Made by a program: the position numbers and the translations under genes
Source of the DNA: Acanthacorydalis orientalis
Lineage: Eukaryota > Arthropoda > Insecta > Megaloptera > Corydalidae
Reading direction: 5' to 3'
Assembly (NCBI GenBank): GCA_034766995.1
Contig: CM068322.1
Span: 19,498,245-19,562,244 of the forward strand
DNA length: 64,000 bases
Shown here: positions 48,416 through 64,000 of the stretch, in pieces
Numbering within the stretch: the stretch's first letter is position 1
Layout: every line of letters starts with the position of its first letter
Notes under the pieces: model-generated
What the model saw: only the letters and a program-made list of their open reading frames with translations
Told to the model about the DNA's origin: nothing
Databases searched by the model: none

Positions 48416-51400
48416 AACGATGTGCAATATGAGCCGTTTCGCACTTATGTTCGAATACTTATGGCCGAAAAACTGGTTGAAAATAGGTTTTTTGAACAAA
48501 GTTAGGTCTTTTTGGAAAATAATCGAATCGAATTGCACACCACGTAATAGATAATTTTTAGACGCATCTAACGATGTGCGATATGACCCGTTCCGCACTT
48601 AATTTCGACTACTTATGGCCGAAAAACTGGTTGAAAAATGGGTTTTTCGGGCAAAATTAGGCTTTTTTGGAAGATAATTGAATCGAATTGCACACCACGC
48701 GATAGGTAATTTTAAGACGCATCTAACGATGTGCGATATGACCCGTTCCGCACTTAATTTTGACTACTTATGGCCGAAAAACTGGTTGAAAAATGGGTTT
48801 TTAAGGCAAAATTAGGCTTTTTTGGAAGATAATCGACTCGAATTGCACACCACGCGATAGGTAATTTTAAGACGCATCTAACGATGTGCGATATGACCCG
48901 TTCCGCACTTAATTTCGACTACTTATGGCCGAAAAACTGGTTGAAAAATGGATTTTTCGGGCAAAATTAGGCTTTTTTGGAAGATAATTGAATCGAATTG
49001 CACACCACGCGATAGGTAATTTTAAGACGCATCTAACGATGTGCGATATGACCCATTTCGCACTTAATTTCGACTACTTATGGCCGAAAAACTGGTTGAA
49101 AACTGTGTTTTTCTGGCAAAATTAGGCTTTTTTGGAAGATAATCGAATCGAATTGCACACCACGCGATAGGTAATTTTAAGACGCATCTAACGATGTGCG
49201 ATATGACCCGTTCCGCATTTAATTTCGACTACTTATGGCCGAAAAACTGGTTTAAACATGGGTTTTTCGGGCAAAATTAGGCTTTTTTGGAAGATAATTG
49301 AATCGAATTGCACACCACGCGATAGGTAATTTTAAGACGCATCTAACGATGTGTTACGTTAGCCGTTACGCACTTAATTTCGACTATTTATGGCCGAAAA
49401 ACTGATTGAAAAATGGGTTTTTTGAGCAAATTTAGGTCTTTTTTGAAAATAATCGAATCGAATTGCACACCTCGCGATAGGTTATTTTAAGACGCATCTA
49501 ACGATGTGTTACGTTAGCCGTTACGCACTTAATTTCGACTACTTATGGCCGAAAAACTGGTTTAAACATGGGTTTTTCGGGCAAAATTAGGCTTTTTTGG
49601 AAGATAATTGAATCGAATTGCACACCACGCGATAGGTAATTTTAAGACGCATCTAACGATGTGCGATATGACCCATTTCGGACTTAATTTCGACTACTTA
49701 TGGCCGAAAAACTGGTTGAAAAATGGGTTTTTCGGGCAAAATTAGGCTTTTTTGGAAGATAATCGAATCGAATTGCACACCACGCGATAGGTAATTTTAA
49801 GACGCATCTAACGATGTGTTACGTTAGCCGTTACGCACTTAATTTCGACTATTTATGGCCGAAAAACTGATTGAAAAATGGGTTTTTTGAGCAAATTTAG
49901 GTCTTTTTTGAAAATAATCGAATCGAATTGCACACCTCGCGATAGGTTATTTTAAGACGCATCTAACGATGTGTTACGTTAGCCGTTACGCACTTAATTT
50001 CGACTATTTATGGCCGAAAAACTGATTGAAAAATGGGTTTTTTGAGCAAATTTAGGTCTTTTTTGAAAATAATCGAATCGAATTGCACACCTCGCGATAG
50101 GTAATTTTAAGACGCATCTAACGATGTGCGATATGACCCGTTCCGCACTTAATTTCGACTACTTATGGCCGAAAAACTGGTTTAAACATGGGTTTTTCGG
50201 GCAAAATTAGGCTTTTTTGGAAGATAATTGAATCGAATTGCACACCACGCGATAGGTAATTTTAAGACGCATCTAACGATGTGTTACGTTAGCCGTTACG
50301 CACTTAATTTCGACTATTTATGGCCGAAAAACTAATTGAAAAATGGGTTTTTTGAGCAAATTTAGGTCTTTTTTGAAAATAATCGAATCGAATTGCACAC
50401 CACGTGATAGATAATTTTAAGGCGCATCTAACGATGTGCGATATGAGCCGTTTCGCACTTAATTTCGACTACTTATGGCCGAAAAACTGGTTGAAAAATG
50501 GGTTTTTCGGGCAAAATTAGGCTTTATTGGAAGATAATTGAATCGAATTGCACACCACGCGATAGGTAATTTTAAGACGCATCTAACGATGTGCGATATG
50601 ACCCGTTCCGCACTTTATTTCGACTACTTATGGCCGAAAAACTGGTTGAAAAATGGGTTTTTCGGGCAAAATTAGGCTTTTTTGGAAGATAATTGAACCG
50701 AATTGCACACCACGCGATAGGTAATTTTAAGACGCATCTAACGATGTGCGATATGACCCATTTCGCACTTAATTTCGACTACTTATGGCCGAAAAACTGG
50801 TTGAAAACTGTGTTTTTCTGGCAAAATTAGGCTTTTTTGGAAGATAATCGAATCGAATTGCACACCACGCGATAGGTAATTTTAAGACGCATCTAACGAT
50901 GTGCGATATGACCCATTTCGGACTTAATTTCGACTACTTATGGCCGAAAAACTGGTTGAAAAATGGGTTTTTCGGGCAAAATTAGTTTTTTTTGGAAGAT
51001 AATCGAATTGAATTGCACACCACGCGATAGGTAATTTTAAGACGCATCTAACGATGTGCGATATGAGCCGTTTTGCACCTAATTTCGACTACTTATGGCC
51101 GAAAAACTGGTTGAAAAATGGGTTTTTCGGGCAAAATTAGGCTTTTTTGGAAGATAATTGAATCGAATTGCACACCACGCGATAGGTAATTTTAAGACGC
51201 ATCTAACGATGTGCGATATGACCCGTTCCGCACTTTATTTCGACTACTTATGGCCGAAAAACTGGTTGAAAAATGGGTTTTTCAGGCAAAATTATGCTTT
51301 TTTGGAAGATAATCGAATCGAATTGCACACCTCGCGATAGGTAATTTTAAGACGCATCTAACGATGTGCGATATGACCCGTTCCGCACTTAATTTCGACT

Positions 51401-53512
51401 ACTTATGGCCGAAAAACTGGTTTAAACATGGGTTTTTCGGGCAAAATTAGGCTTTTTTGGAAGATAATTGAATCGAATTGCACACCACGCGATAGGTAAT
51501 TTTAAGACGCATCTAACGATGTGTTACGTTAGCCGTTACGCACTTAATTTCGACTATTTATGGCCGAAAAACTGGTTGAAAATGGGTTTTTTGAGCAAAT
51601 TTAGGTCTTTTTTGAAAATAATCGAATCGAATTGCACACCTCGCGATAGGTTATTTTAAGACGCATCTAACGATGTGTTACGTTAGCCGTTACGCACTTA
51701 ATTTCGACTATTTATGGCCGAAAAACTGATTGAAAAATGGGTTTTTTGAGCAAATTTAGGTCTTTTTTGAAAATAATCGAATCGAATTGCACACCTCGCG
51801 ATAGGTAATTTTAAGACGCATCTAACGATGTGCGATATGACCCGTTCCGCACTTAATTTCGACTACTTATGGCCGAAAAACTGGTTTAAACATGGGTTTT
51901 TCGGGCAAAATTAGGCTTTTTTGGAAGATAATTGAATCGAATTGCACACCACGCGATAGGTAATTTTAAGACGCATCTAACGATGTGTTACGTTAGCCGT
52001 TACGCACTTAATTTCGACTATTTATGGCCGAAAAACTAATTGAAAAATGGGGTTTTTGAGCAAATTTAGGTCTTTTTTGAAAATAATCGAATCGAATTGC
52101 ACACCACGTGATAGATAATTTTAAGGCGCATCTAACGATGTGCGATATGAGCCGTTTCGCACTTAATTTCGACTACTTATGGCCGAGAAACTGGTTGAAA
52201 AATGGGTTTTTCGGGCAAAATTAGGCTTTTTTGGAAGATAATTGAATCGAATTGCACACCTCGCGATAGGTAATTTTAAGACGCATCTAACGATGTGCGA
52301 TATGACCCGTTCCGCACTTAATTTCGACTACTTATGGCCGAAAAACTGGTTTAAACATGGGTTTTTCGGGCAAAATTAGGCCTTTTTAGAAGATAATCGA
52401 ATCGAATTGCACACCACGCGATAGGTAATTTTAAGACGCATCTAACGATGTGTTACGTTAGCCGTTACGCACTTAATTTCGACTATTTATGGCCGAAAAA
52501 CTGATTGAAAAATGGGTTTTTTGAGCAAATTTAGGTCTTTTTTGAAAATAATCGAATCGAATTGCACACCACGTGATAGATAATTTTAAGGCGCATCTAA
52601 CGATGTGCGATATGAGCCGTTTCGCACTTAATTTCGACTACTTATGGCCGAAAAACTGGTTGAAAAATGGGTTTTTCGGGCAAAATTAGGCTTTTTTGGA
52701 AGATAATTGAATCGAATTGCACACCACGCGATAGGTAATTTTAAGACGCATCTAACGATGTGCGATATGACCCGTTCCGCACTTTATTTCGACTACTTAT
52801 GGCCGAAAAACTGGTTGAAAATGGGTTTTTCAGGCAAAATTATGCTTTTTTGGAAGATAATCGAATCGAATTGCACACCTCGCGATAGGTAATTTTAAGA
52901 CGCATCTAACGATGTTCGATATGACCCGTTCCGCACTTAATTTCGACTACTTATGGCCGAAAAACTGGTTTAAACATGGGTTTTTCGGGCAAAATTAGGC
53001 TTTTTTGGAAGATAATTGAATCGAATTGCACACCACGCGATAGGTAATTTTAATACGCATCTAACGATGTGTTACATTAGCCGTTTCGCACTTAATTTCG
53101 ACTATTTATGGCCGAAAAACTGGTTGAAAATGGGTTTTTTGAGCAAATTTAGGTCTTTTTTGAAAATAATCGAATCGAATTGCACACCACGTGATAGATA
53201 ATTTTAAGACGCATCTAACCATATATGATTTTACCCGTTTTGCAGATAATTTCGTCCACTTATAGCTGAAAAACTGATTCAAAAATGAGTTTTTTGAGCA
53301 AAGTAATCCTTGTTGAAAATAATTTAATTGAATTGTACACCAACGTGATAGATAATTTTAAGACGCATCTAACCATAAACGATTTGACCCGTTTCGCAAT
53401 TAATTTCGGCCACTTGCAGCCGAAAAACATGTTTAAAAATGAGTTTTTTTTGCAAATTTACTCCTTTTTGTTAAATAATTTAGTTAAGTTGCACACCACG
53501 TGATAGATAATT
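48416..53512 (-). repeat. 155-bp satellite array, right arm, inverted (about 33 monomers)
   Basis: Reverse-complement copies of the left-arm satellite, again with a 155-bp period (GACCCGTTCC at 48585 and 48740). Subtypes found only here include GTGTTACGTTAGCCGTTACG and CGATATGACCCGTTCCGC. A multi-monomer segment near 49970-50450 is repeated about 1.7 kb downstream (51675-52150) with shared rare variants (AAAAACTAATTGAAAAATGG, TTTTAAGGCGCATC). The last monomers (53200-53512) are strongly diverged. Short open frames within monomers are artefacts. Confidence 0.97.
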
Positions 53513-53725
53513 GAGAAGAAATTGATGAGAAAAGTGGAAATCGGTGAGGAAAGGAGGAATCGGAAAAAGGGTAAATCGTAAAATGAGGAAATCGATAAAA
53601 AGGAAAAATCGTCAATAAAGGTAAAATCGGAGAAAAAAGAGAATTTGCAGAAAAATTAGAAATGATGAAAAATAGAAATCGGGGAAAAAAGTAGAAAACG
53701 GGGGAAAAGGGAGAATCGGGAATCC
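53513..53725 (+). repeat. Purine-rich degenerate repeat (GGAAATCG-like)
   Basis: Some 210 bp that is mostly A and G on the plus strand, with irregular recurrences of GAAAATCGG, GGAAATCG and AAAATCGG. It directly follows the last satellite monomer and has no counterpart at the left edge of the complex. It could form triplex DNA or act as a purine-rich intronic element. Confidence 0.7.
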
Positions 53726-54357
53726 TGAATCTTATTTCTTGAAAAAAAATTCTTAGCTAATATGTTCTGAATCATCTTACTACAAAGTCCATTTAAGTGG
53801 CATATTTCATTCGTCACTATGTCAACATAAACTTCAACATTTACGATGTGTTTAATCCAAAAAATTAGACCTGTTTTTATAGAAACATATCCATACGTTA
53901 ATTTTCATGCCGTCATGTTTAATCGTCTTAAATGTATACTTTGGTCTGAACTCTTCATTCTTTGGCCTATGAACAAATGTCTTACAGCCAAGAGTTTAAA
54001 ACAAGATAAATTTGAACTCATCTGTGCAAAATGTAAAACAAATGAATTTATGCAATTTTTTTAGCTTGAAGTCAGCTTAAAATCTGATACATATTTCAGT
54101 TTAATATAAAATTCACTTGATTTCATATCAATATAATTAAAAATGTGAATTGGAATTAGCTTTTTACCTTTAAAATGTCAGTTTTATCATTGACTAAGAT
54201 GACACGGTGTTAAAAATATTAGAATCTATTTACAGTTTACTTCATTCTTACTTATAAAATGATAATAATGTTAAAATTAGTTCAAAATAGATGTTTCATA
54301 AAATATCAAATATTTGGTACAAATCATTTTACTAACCAATATTTTTTTTATTTCTAG
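53726..54357. other. End of Arl3 intron 1
   Basis: Ordinary AT-rich sequence ending in a T-rich tract and acceptor TAG (54355-54357). A 72-codon open frame at 53846-54064 has no recognisable features and is not called. Confidence 0.6.
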
Positions 54358-55112
54358 GGGCTTTTATCAATTTTACGTAAATTAAGATCAACTCCTGAAA
54401 AAGAAATGCGTATTTTACTCTTAGGCCTGGATAATGCTGGAAAGACTACTCTTTTAAAAACATTAGCATCCGAAGATATCACTACTGTTACACCAACAGC
54501 TGGGTTTAATATTAAATCTGTATTATCTGATGGATATAAATTGAATGTTTGGGATATTGGTGGAACAAGAAAAATTCGACCATATTGGAGGAATTATTTT
54601 GAAAATACTGATGTTTTGGTTTGTATTTTTAATACTAATACAATTGAAATACATATTACTAATTTTTTAATATTTATATAGATATATGTTGTCGATGCTG
54701 CTGATTTACAGCGCTTAGAAGAAACAGCTACTGAATTACTAGAGTTACTAGAAGATGAAAAATTAGTGAGTGTGCCCATGTTAGTTTATGCAAATAAACA
54801 AGATTTATCTGAAGCATTACCTGCTTCAGAAATAGCACAATCTATGTTGTTACATCAAATAAAGGATAGAGCATGGCAAATCCAAGCATGCTCTGCTAAA
54901 ACAGCAGAAGGAGTTAAAGTAAAACATTTTTTACATTAAGTATTGAAATAATAGATTTAAAATAATTTTCAAACTTTGAAAAGTTTACATACATTATAAT
55001 ATTTAAAAAAATTACTATTTGTTACAATAAAAGTATTTAAAATATTTTAATAAAGTTTTATTTATTGCAGGAAGGCATGGAGTGGATTTGCAAGAACATA
55101 AAAAAGAAGTAA
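54358..55112 (+). CDS. Arl3: ARF-like GTPase ARL3, exons 2-4
   Basis: Exons 54358-54618, 54682-54918 and 55071-55112, all in phase 0. With the ATG from exon 1 they encode 180 residues, matching ARL3 length (182 in vertebrates). The N-terminus [20 protein letters not shown] is typical of ARL3. The P-loop GLDNAGKT is at 24-31, switch I TPTAGF at 46-51, switch II WDIGG at 66-70, guanine-specificity NKQD at 126-129 and CSAK at 158-161. The tail is [16 protein letters not shown]3 is a ciliary and cytosolic GTPase. Its GTP form releases lipidated cargo from PDE6D and UNC119 carriers; ARL13B is its exchange factor and RP2 its GAP. Residue 71, the catalytic glutamine in the family, is threonine here (ACA at 54565-54567). 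The frame is otherwise intact, so this looks like a functional gene with an altered switch II or a local sequence error. Confidence 0.93.
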
Positions 55113-55397
55113 TTCAACAATTATTATTATTCATTCCGTCCATTAATAAATTTAGGAGTCCTTATGACAAAATAAAAAAAAAGCACATTAGGGGCCTTAA
55201 GCGACACAAAGAATTTTGATGATTAATCTAGTCACTTTTTTAAATTATGAAAATCATTTGTGATACACAATAATTTGTGATTGATATTTTAATGATTATA
55301 TGCCTTAAACACTTTGATATTACTATTTTGTTTCTTACTTTCTCATTATATTAAACAAGAAACACAAATTAATGTTTAAATACATACTTACATACAT

Positions 55398-55440
<43 letters not shown>

Positions 55441-56396
55441 TATATTTATTATGTATATAGCATACTATATAGTATATAAATGTAATGTACAAGTGACCTT
55501 TAAAGTAAATTATGGCATTTGATTTGTTTTTACTTTAAGTGTATTTTAATTATCGACTTTTTAGAATAATAAATTTATGTTTTATAGTTGACTTTTATTT
55601 ATTTGTTTAAAAACTGTATAAAACATTTCAGTACTTTACATATACATCGTATATTACTTTAAATTTATATTGTTCGAAATATATACCACATTTTACTTAA
55701 ACTATACAATAAATATTTTTTTTGTTCTTCTGTTATTAAATATTTTAATATTAATATATTTTCTAATAAAAACAACTACCATTTAAAAAATATTTATGAA
55801 AACACTGATGCCATCTACAACAGCGATGCTAGAGTATTCAATTATGCTGTCTAATTTACATTTTTTCTATTAATTCTTTTAAATAAAGAATATACAGCAA
55901 CAAAATGATGGTAGAAAGATTCAGAGAAGTAACAAGATTATAGTACTATTGCTGAAATAAGAACATATCAAGAGAAGACTGTAGAAAAATAGAAAAAGGC
56001 AAGTATTGCAATATTGAGTTACAACTACAAAATAAAAACAGTAAACATTCAGTCTAATATTACTTCTTCCTTATAATTCCGATTTCAAAAATGTTTAAAT
56101 TATATGAAATAAAAATTACACAGAGAAACATTAACTTACAAGTTTGTTTTATTAATTTTAAATTTAAATATGTATTCTTACCTATGAATTATATGAATTG
56201 GATTTTGTTTCACTTATTAGATCTAAATATCAAGGTTCATTTTGTATATGAGATTAAAATTTGTTTAAAACAATATGCTGCTGATATTAACTATTAATTA
56301 TTTATATACACTTACACAATGTTCATTTTCAAAGACTGATAAAAACATTATAACTTACGGTAATAAAATATAATACATAAATAAGATCCTAATTAT
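55113..56396. other. Arl3 3'UTR and spacer to the secreted-protein gene
   Basis: AT-rich, with a (TA)n/(CATA)n tract at about 55380-55445. AATAAA-like words near 55570 may serve Arl3 polyadenylation. The opposite-strand gene ends at 56397, so the two genes are convergent. A 68-codon frame at 56091-56297 has no support. Confidence 0.55.
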
Positions 56397-60846
<4,450 letters not shown>

Positions 60847-63800
60847 TTTTGTTTATAATCTGAAATACATGAATACATATTTATTAAAATACAATTAAGA
60901 TTAAAAATATCTAAGAAAAAGTATAACTATATTACAAAACATTACGCTGTTATAAACAATAAAAAAAATCAAACGTATTAATTTTTACTAATATTTTAGA
61001 AAGTAATTCCAAGTTAAAATTTAAATAAAATCAAATAAATTGAATAATATTAAGTTGGCCAGGAACATTTTTATAATTCAACACTTTTTCATTGTTTTCT
61101 TTTTAAATATTATTTAAGGTAGCAAACTTCCACGTTTATTGACTTTAAATTTTTTTTTATAAAAAATGAACAATTTTCTACTGAAACCCATAATTGCCAA
61201 TTTGATGAAGTTTTTGGAAATAATTAATTTTTCTTAAGCAGTTATTAAAAATTGAGCCATAGAATTGAAATTTAGCAAAATAAATGTTAAATATGTAAAA
61301 CGTTTCTATGACTAATCAGTTAAATGTAATTGTTTTAAAAAATATTAATACCATTTATTTTATCATCAACATGAAACTCTTATATTCTGTTCATATTGTA
61401 AGATAAAAGTGATATAAATTTAAAAGAATCAAATGAAAATTTTCCAAGATGAACACTAATGCCTTGATCAATAGAAGCATGTTCATTTTTGCATTTTATC
61501 TGATTATTTGTGTTGATATGATGAAATGTTTAAATACTTTCTAACAAAACGTAGATCCGCAAGTAAAATCTACTGTTACTTTACTGATATGAAAAAACAA
61601 AGATCCAACTAGCAATTAGATCTTCTATTACTGATTATAAAACAAAATACTGGCTTAAGGCAAACTAGTTATTAAAGAAATGGAACGTATTAGCCCGAAT
61701 ATAAGACGATCCTGATTATAAGACGGCTCTGATTGTAAGACGAGTCCCGGTGTTTCCCAAAGAAATCAAGAAAAAAAACATTTTTTACGACCTTGATTAT
61801 AAGAAGACACGCAATTTTTCCAAAAAAAAGATAAAAAAATGTTGATTTACATTTTAATAAGAAGTAATATATATACAAATTTTACAAATACATATTTAAA
61901 ACTCGAAAGGTATGTTGTTTAAAACCCCTGCAGTGGCGTACCAGCCTAAATTTCTAAAGGTACGAATATAAGACGACCCTTGTTTTTTAGTGAAAATCTG
62001 TAGAAAAAGACACGTCTTGTATTCAGACTAATAAGGTATATTTGTTTATCATAGATGAAATCCTTGTCACTCAATTCTATTAAGATGGTGGTGGTAATAA
62101 TTTTTTGAGAATCCATATTTGATTAATTTTTTGCAACAGGATTAATTTTAAATAAATAGAAACATTCAGTTTTAATACAGATTGTTTAAATCAAAAAGAC
62201 TTTCAAATATAAGAGGTCTAAAATTTTACCGAAAAAGTCACTTCAAGCATAAATTCAAAAGTCAATGATTGTATAAGAAAAAGTCTTTCGAGTAACTAAA
62301 TAGGATTATTTTATACTTCTTTCAAATAAAAAAAATACCTACAGACATTTCACAGAAATTAACTTTCAATCAAATACGTAAATAAAAGATAATATATAAG
62401 ATTTTGGAATTTAAATAATAATACATTTTGACAACATATATATTATTATTGTGGGAATGTTAAAAAAAGTATGCAATATTTATGAATATACAAGAATAAA
62501 TAAAACAATTGTCGTGTAAAGATGCCTTTTTACTTATTTTTTTTCCAGAAAGTTTTATCTTTTTGCTCTTTTAATATTTCACAACTTAGATATACCATAA
62601 ATGGAAATATATTTAATTATATAAAATTATCAACTATTTAAAATGATTTATCCATAAAATCGTGTAAATATTAATTTAGATTATTGTATTATCAATATCA
62701 ATATCTAAATCAATATTAAAGAATTTGATTTAGCCTATGTGAAAATATCAAAAAATATGCCTTCTAAAAATTAGTGTCTTTAAATAATTGAGCTTTCACA
62801 AAATCTAATTAAACTTTTATACACTTTTACTTTTATAAATTGGAAAAATAAAAATAGCCTTAATTTAGCCATTTAAGTTATTTAAAAGATAATATATCCA
62901 ATGCATATAAATGATTATGTCCAAGAATTATTATTTTTTTTGTCAAAAAATCGACATTCATTAAATCTAAGAAATTTATAACAATATCTAATAAAGCACA
63001 CAAAATAAAGGTAATAAAATAATATACTCTTCCAGAGATAGTCAACATAAAATTAATTCTTTAACTTTTTCATCAAATCATTATTTATTCTGGCAAACCC
63101 TTCAAAAATAGATAAGAAATAAGTTAAACATTATACATATGATACAAAATAGTAAAAATATTTTAAATATTTTTCAAAATGTTTGTTATGATTTTAGAAA
63201 TGAAAACTTAAATCTTAAAAAGTATGCCTTCTGTCGAGAATTATCTCCATTGCATTGGATCCTAAATAGGTGTGTTTTCGTGTAGTTATTATAATTGTTA
63301 TTATTACACTATAACATATATAAATTATTTTCAAGGTAAAAAAGAAATAATTATTCAGATAAACACTGCAAAATGAATGGCATATCATTTTAGAAGTAGA
63401 TATAAATTTTGTATTACAGTTATTATAGTTTCACTTAAAAATATCAATATATTTTCATTATTAATAAATATAAATATTATACAAATCTATAAAAGATAAA
63501 AAGAAAGAATATGTGAAATATTTATAGAAATGTATGTTTTATTTACATTATTTTTTAAATTTTAAACCATCAATCAGTTATTAAAATAATAAATAAACTA
63601 AGAAAGTGTTACTTGATGGAAAGTATAATTAATAAAGGTGATATTTTTATCTATAGCCAAAATCAATTGATTGGAAACTGACTCAATACTATTTATAAAG
63701 AACATTAAATGATTTCGTAAGGAAATATTATTAAATGTATTTAATTTGACCATTTAAACATTTTAGGTTGAATCAAATGTAGATAGAAATTTCAAACTTT

Positions 63801-64000
63801 ATATGATAATATTTGAAACTGATCTAAATTAACACAATATAATTTTAATCATGGATAAATTCCCTTTCACAAATGAATTTTTCACTTATCTCACAAATCA
63901 CAAAAAAATGATCAAAAATGTTTAATAATTAAAAATTAATCATTTTGACTGTTACTTATGTGCATTTTGATAGTTATATCGTCATTGTCAATGCGCAGGG
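60847..64000. other. Upstream of the secreted-protein gene, no gene seen
   Basis: AT-rich DNA probably containing the 5'UTR intron and promoter of the minus-strand secreted-protein gene. Apart from a TATAAGACG-repeat patch at 61690-62040, nothing coding or structured was recognised. The last 2 kb are plain AT-rich sequence. Confidence 0.55.
61690..62040. repeat. Patch with recurring TATAAGACG words, probable old interspersed repeat
   Basis: AATATAAGACGA, ATTATAAGACGG, ATTGTAAGACGA, ATTATAAGAAGACAC and again AATATAAGACGACC occur within about 350 bp, with a possible inverted word (CACGTCTTGTATTC) at the far end. This looks like a degraded mobile element with internal or terminal repeats. The family was not identified. 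Confidence 0.45.

Noticed and set aside
48416..53512. CENP-B box in the 155-bp satellite
   Set aside because: I looked for TTCG....A..CGGG on both strands. TTCGAC and TTCGGGC words exist, but none fits the spacing.
32360..53512. Telomeric repeat (TTAGG)n
   Set aside because: TTAGG occurs only as an isolated word inside monomers (AATTTAGGTC), never in tandem, so this is not a telomere fragment.
53846..54064. 72-codon open frame before Arl3 exon 2
   Set aside because: No motif and no splice connection. The length is within chance for this composition.

Overview
The window is nuclear DNA from an insect, most likely a bee or a close hymenopteran relative. Introns and intergenic DNA are very AT-rich with many (TA)n tracts, genes have short exons with GT-AG introns, and one gene is recognisable as Mblk-1/E93 (Eip93F), the ecdysone-pathway transcription factor first described in honeybee mushroom bodies. 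Species cannot be settled from sequence alone. All exon joins were worked out by hand from splice signals and reading-frame phase.

Layout. (1) 1-~27 kb: the 3' half of Mblk-1 on the + strand, as three coding exons (870-1447, 8459-9123, 18839-21362) separated by 7.0 and 9.7 kb introns and followed by a long, partly GC-enriched downstream region that probably includes the 3'UTR. The 5' exons lie outside the window. (2) 28.2-30.1 kb: a four-exon gene (+) for a 388-residue protein I do not recognise. (3) 30.1-31.5 kb: a three-exon RCC1-repeat gene (-), RCCD1-like, tail-to-tail with gene 2 and head-to-head with gene 4. (4) 31.6-55.1 kb: Arl3 (+), a small ARF-like GTPase. Its first coding exon appears to be only the ATG (31604-31606). 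Intron 1 is then about 22.75 kb, and exons 2-4 lie at 54358-55112. (5) 56.4-60.8 kb: a four-exon gene (-) for a secreted protein of about 485 residues, family unknown to me. (6) 60.9-64 kb: no gene seen.

The most striking structure is the roughly 21 kb repeat complex at 32.36-53.51 kb, inside the inferred Arl3 intron 1. It is a nested giant inverted repeat. A 6 kb array of a 155-bp satellite lies on the left and a 5.1 kb array of the same satellite, inverted, on the right. Between them are three duplicated cassettes of compound microsatellite, (CCGT)n followed by (GTGTCC)n, each introduced by a ~130-bp segment with a perfect hairpin. Next come a 41-bp minisatellite that itself switches orientation and two 12-bp GT-rich arrays. 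If Arl3 is transcribed as inferred, its pre-mRNA would carry kilobase-scale self-complementary satellite RNA.

A second point is in Arl3 itself: the codon at the catalytic glutamine position (residue 71, DIGGQ in the family) reads threonine (DIGGT).

The genes do not form a pathway that I can show. RCCD1-like and Arl3 share a 140-bp start-to-start interval that probably acts as a bidirectional promoter.
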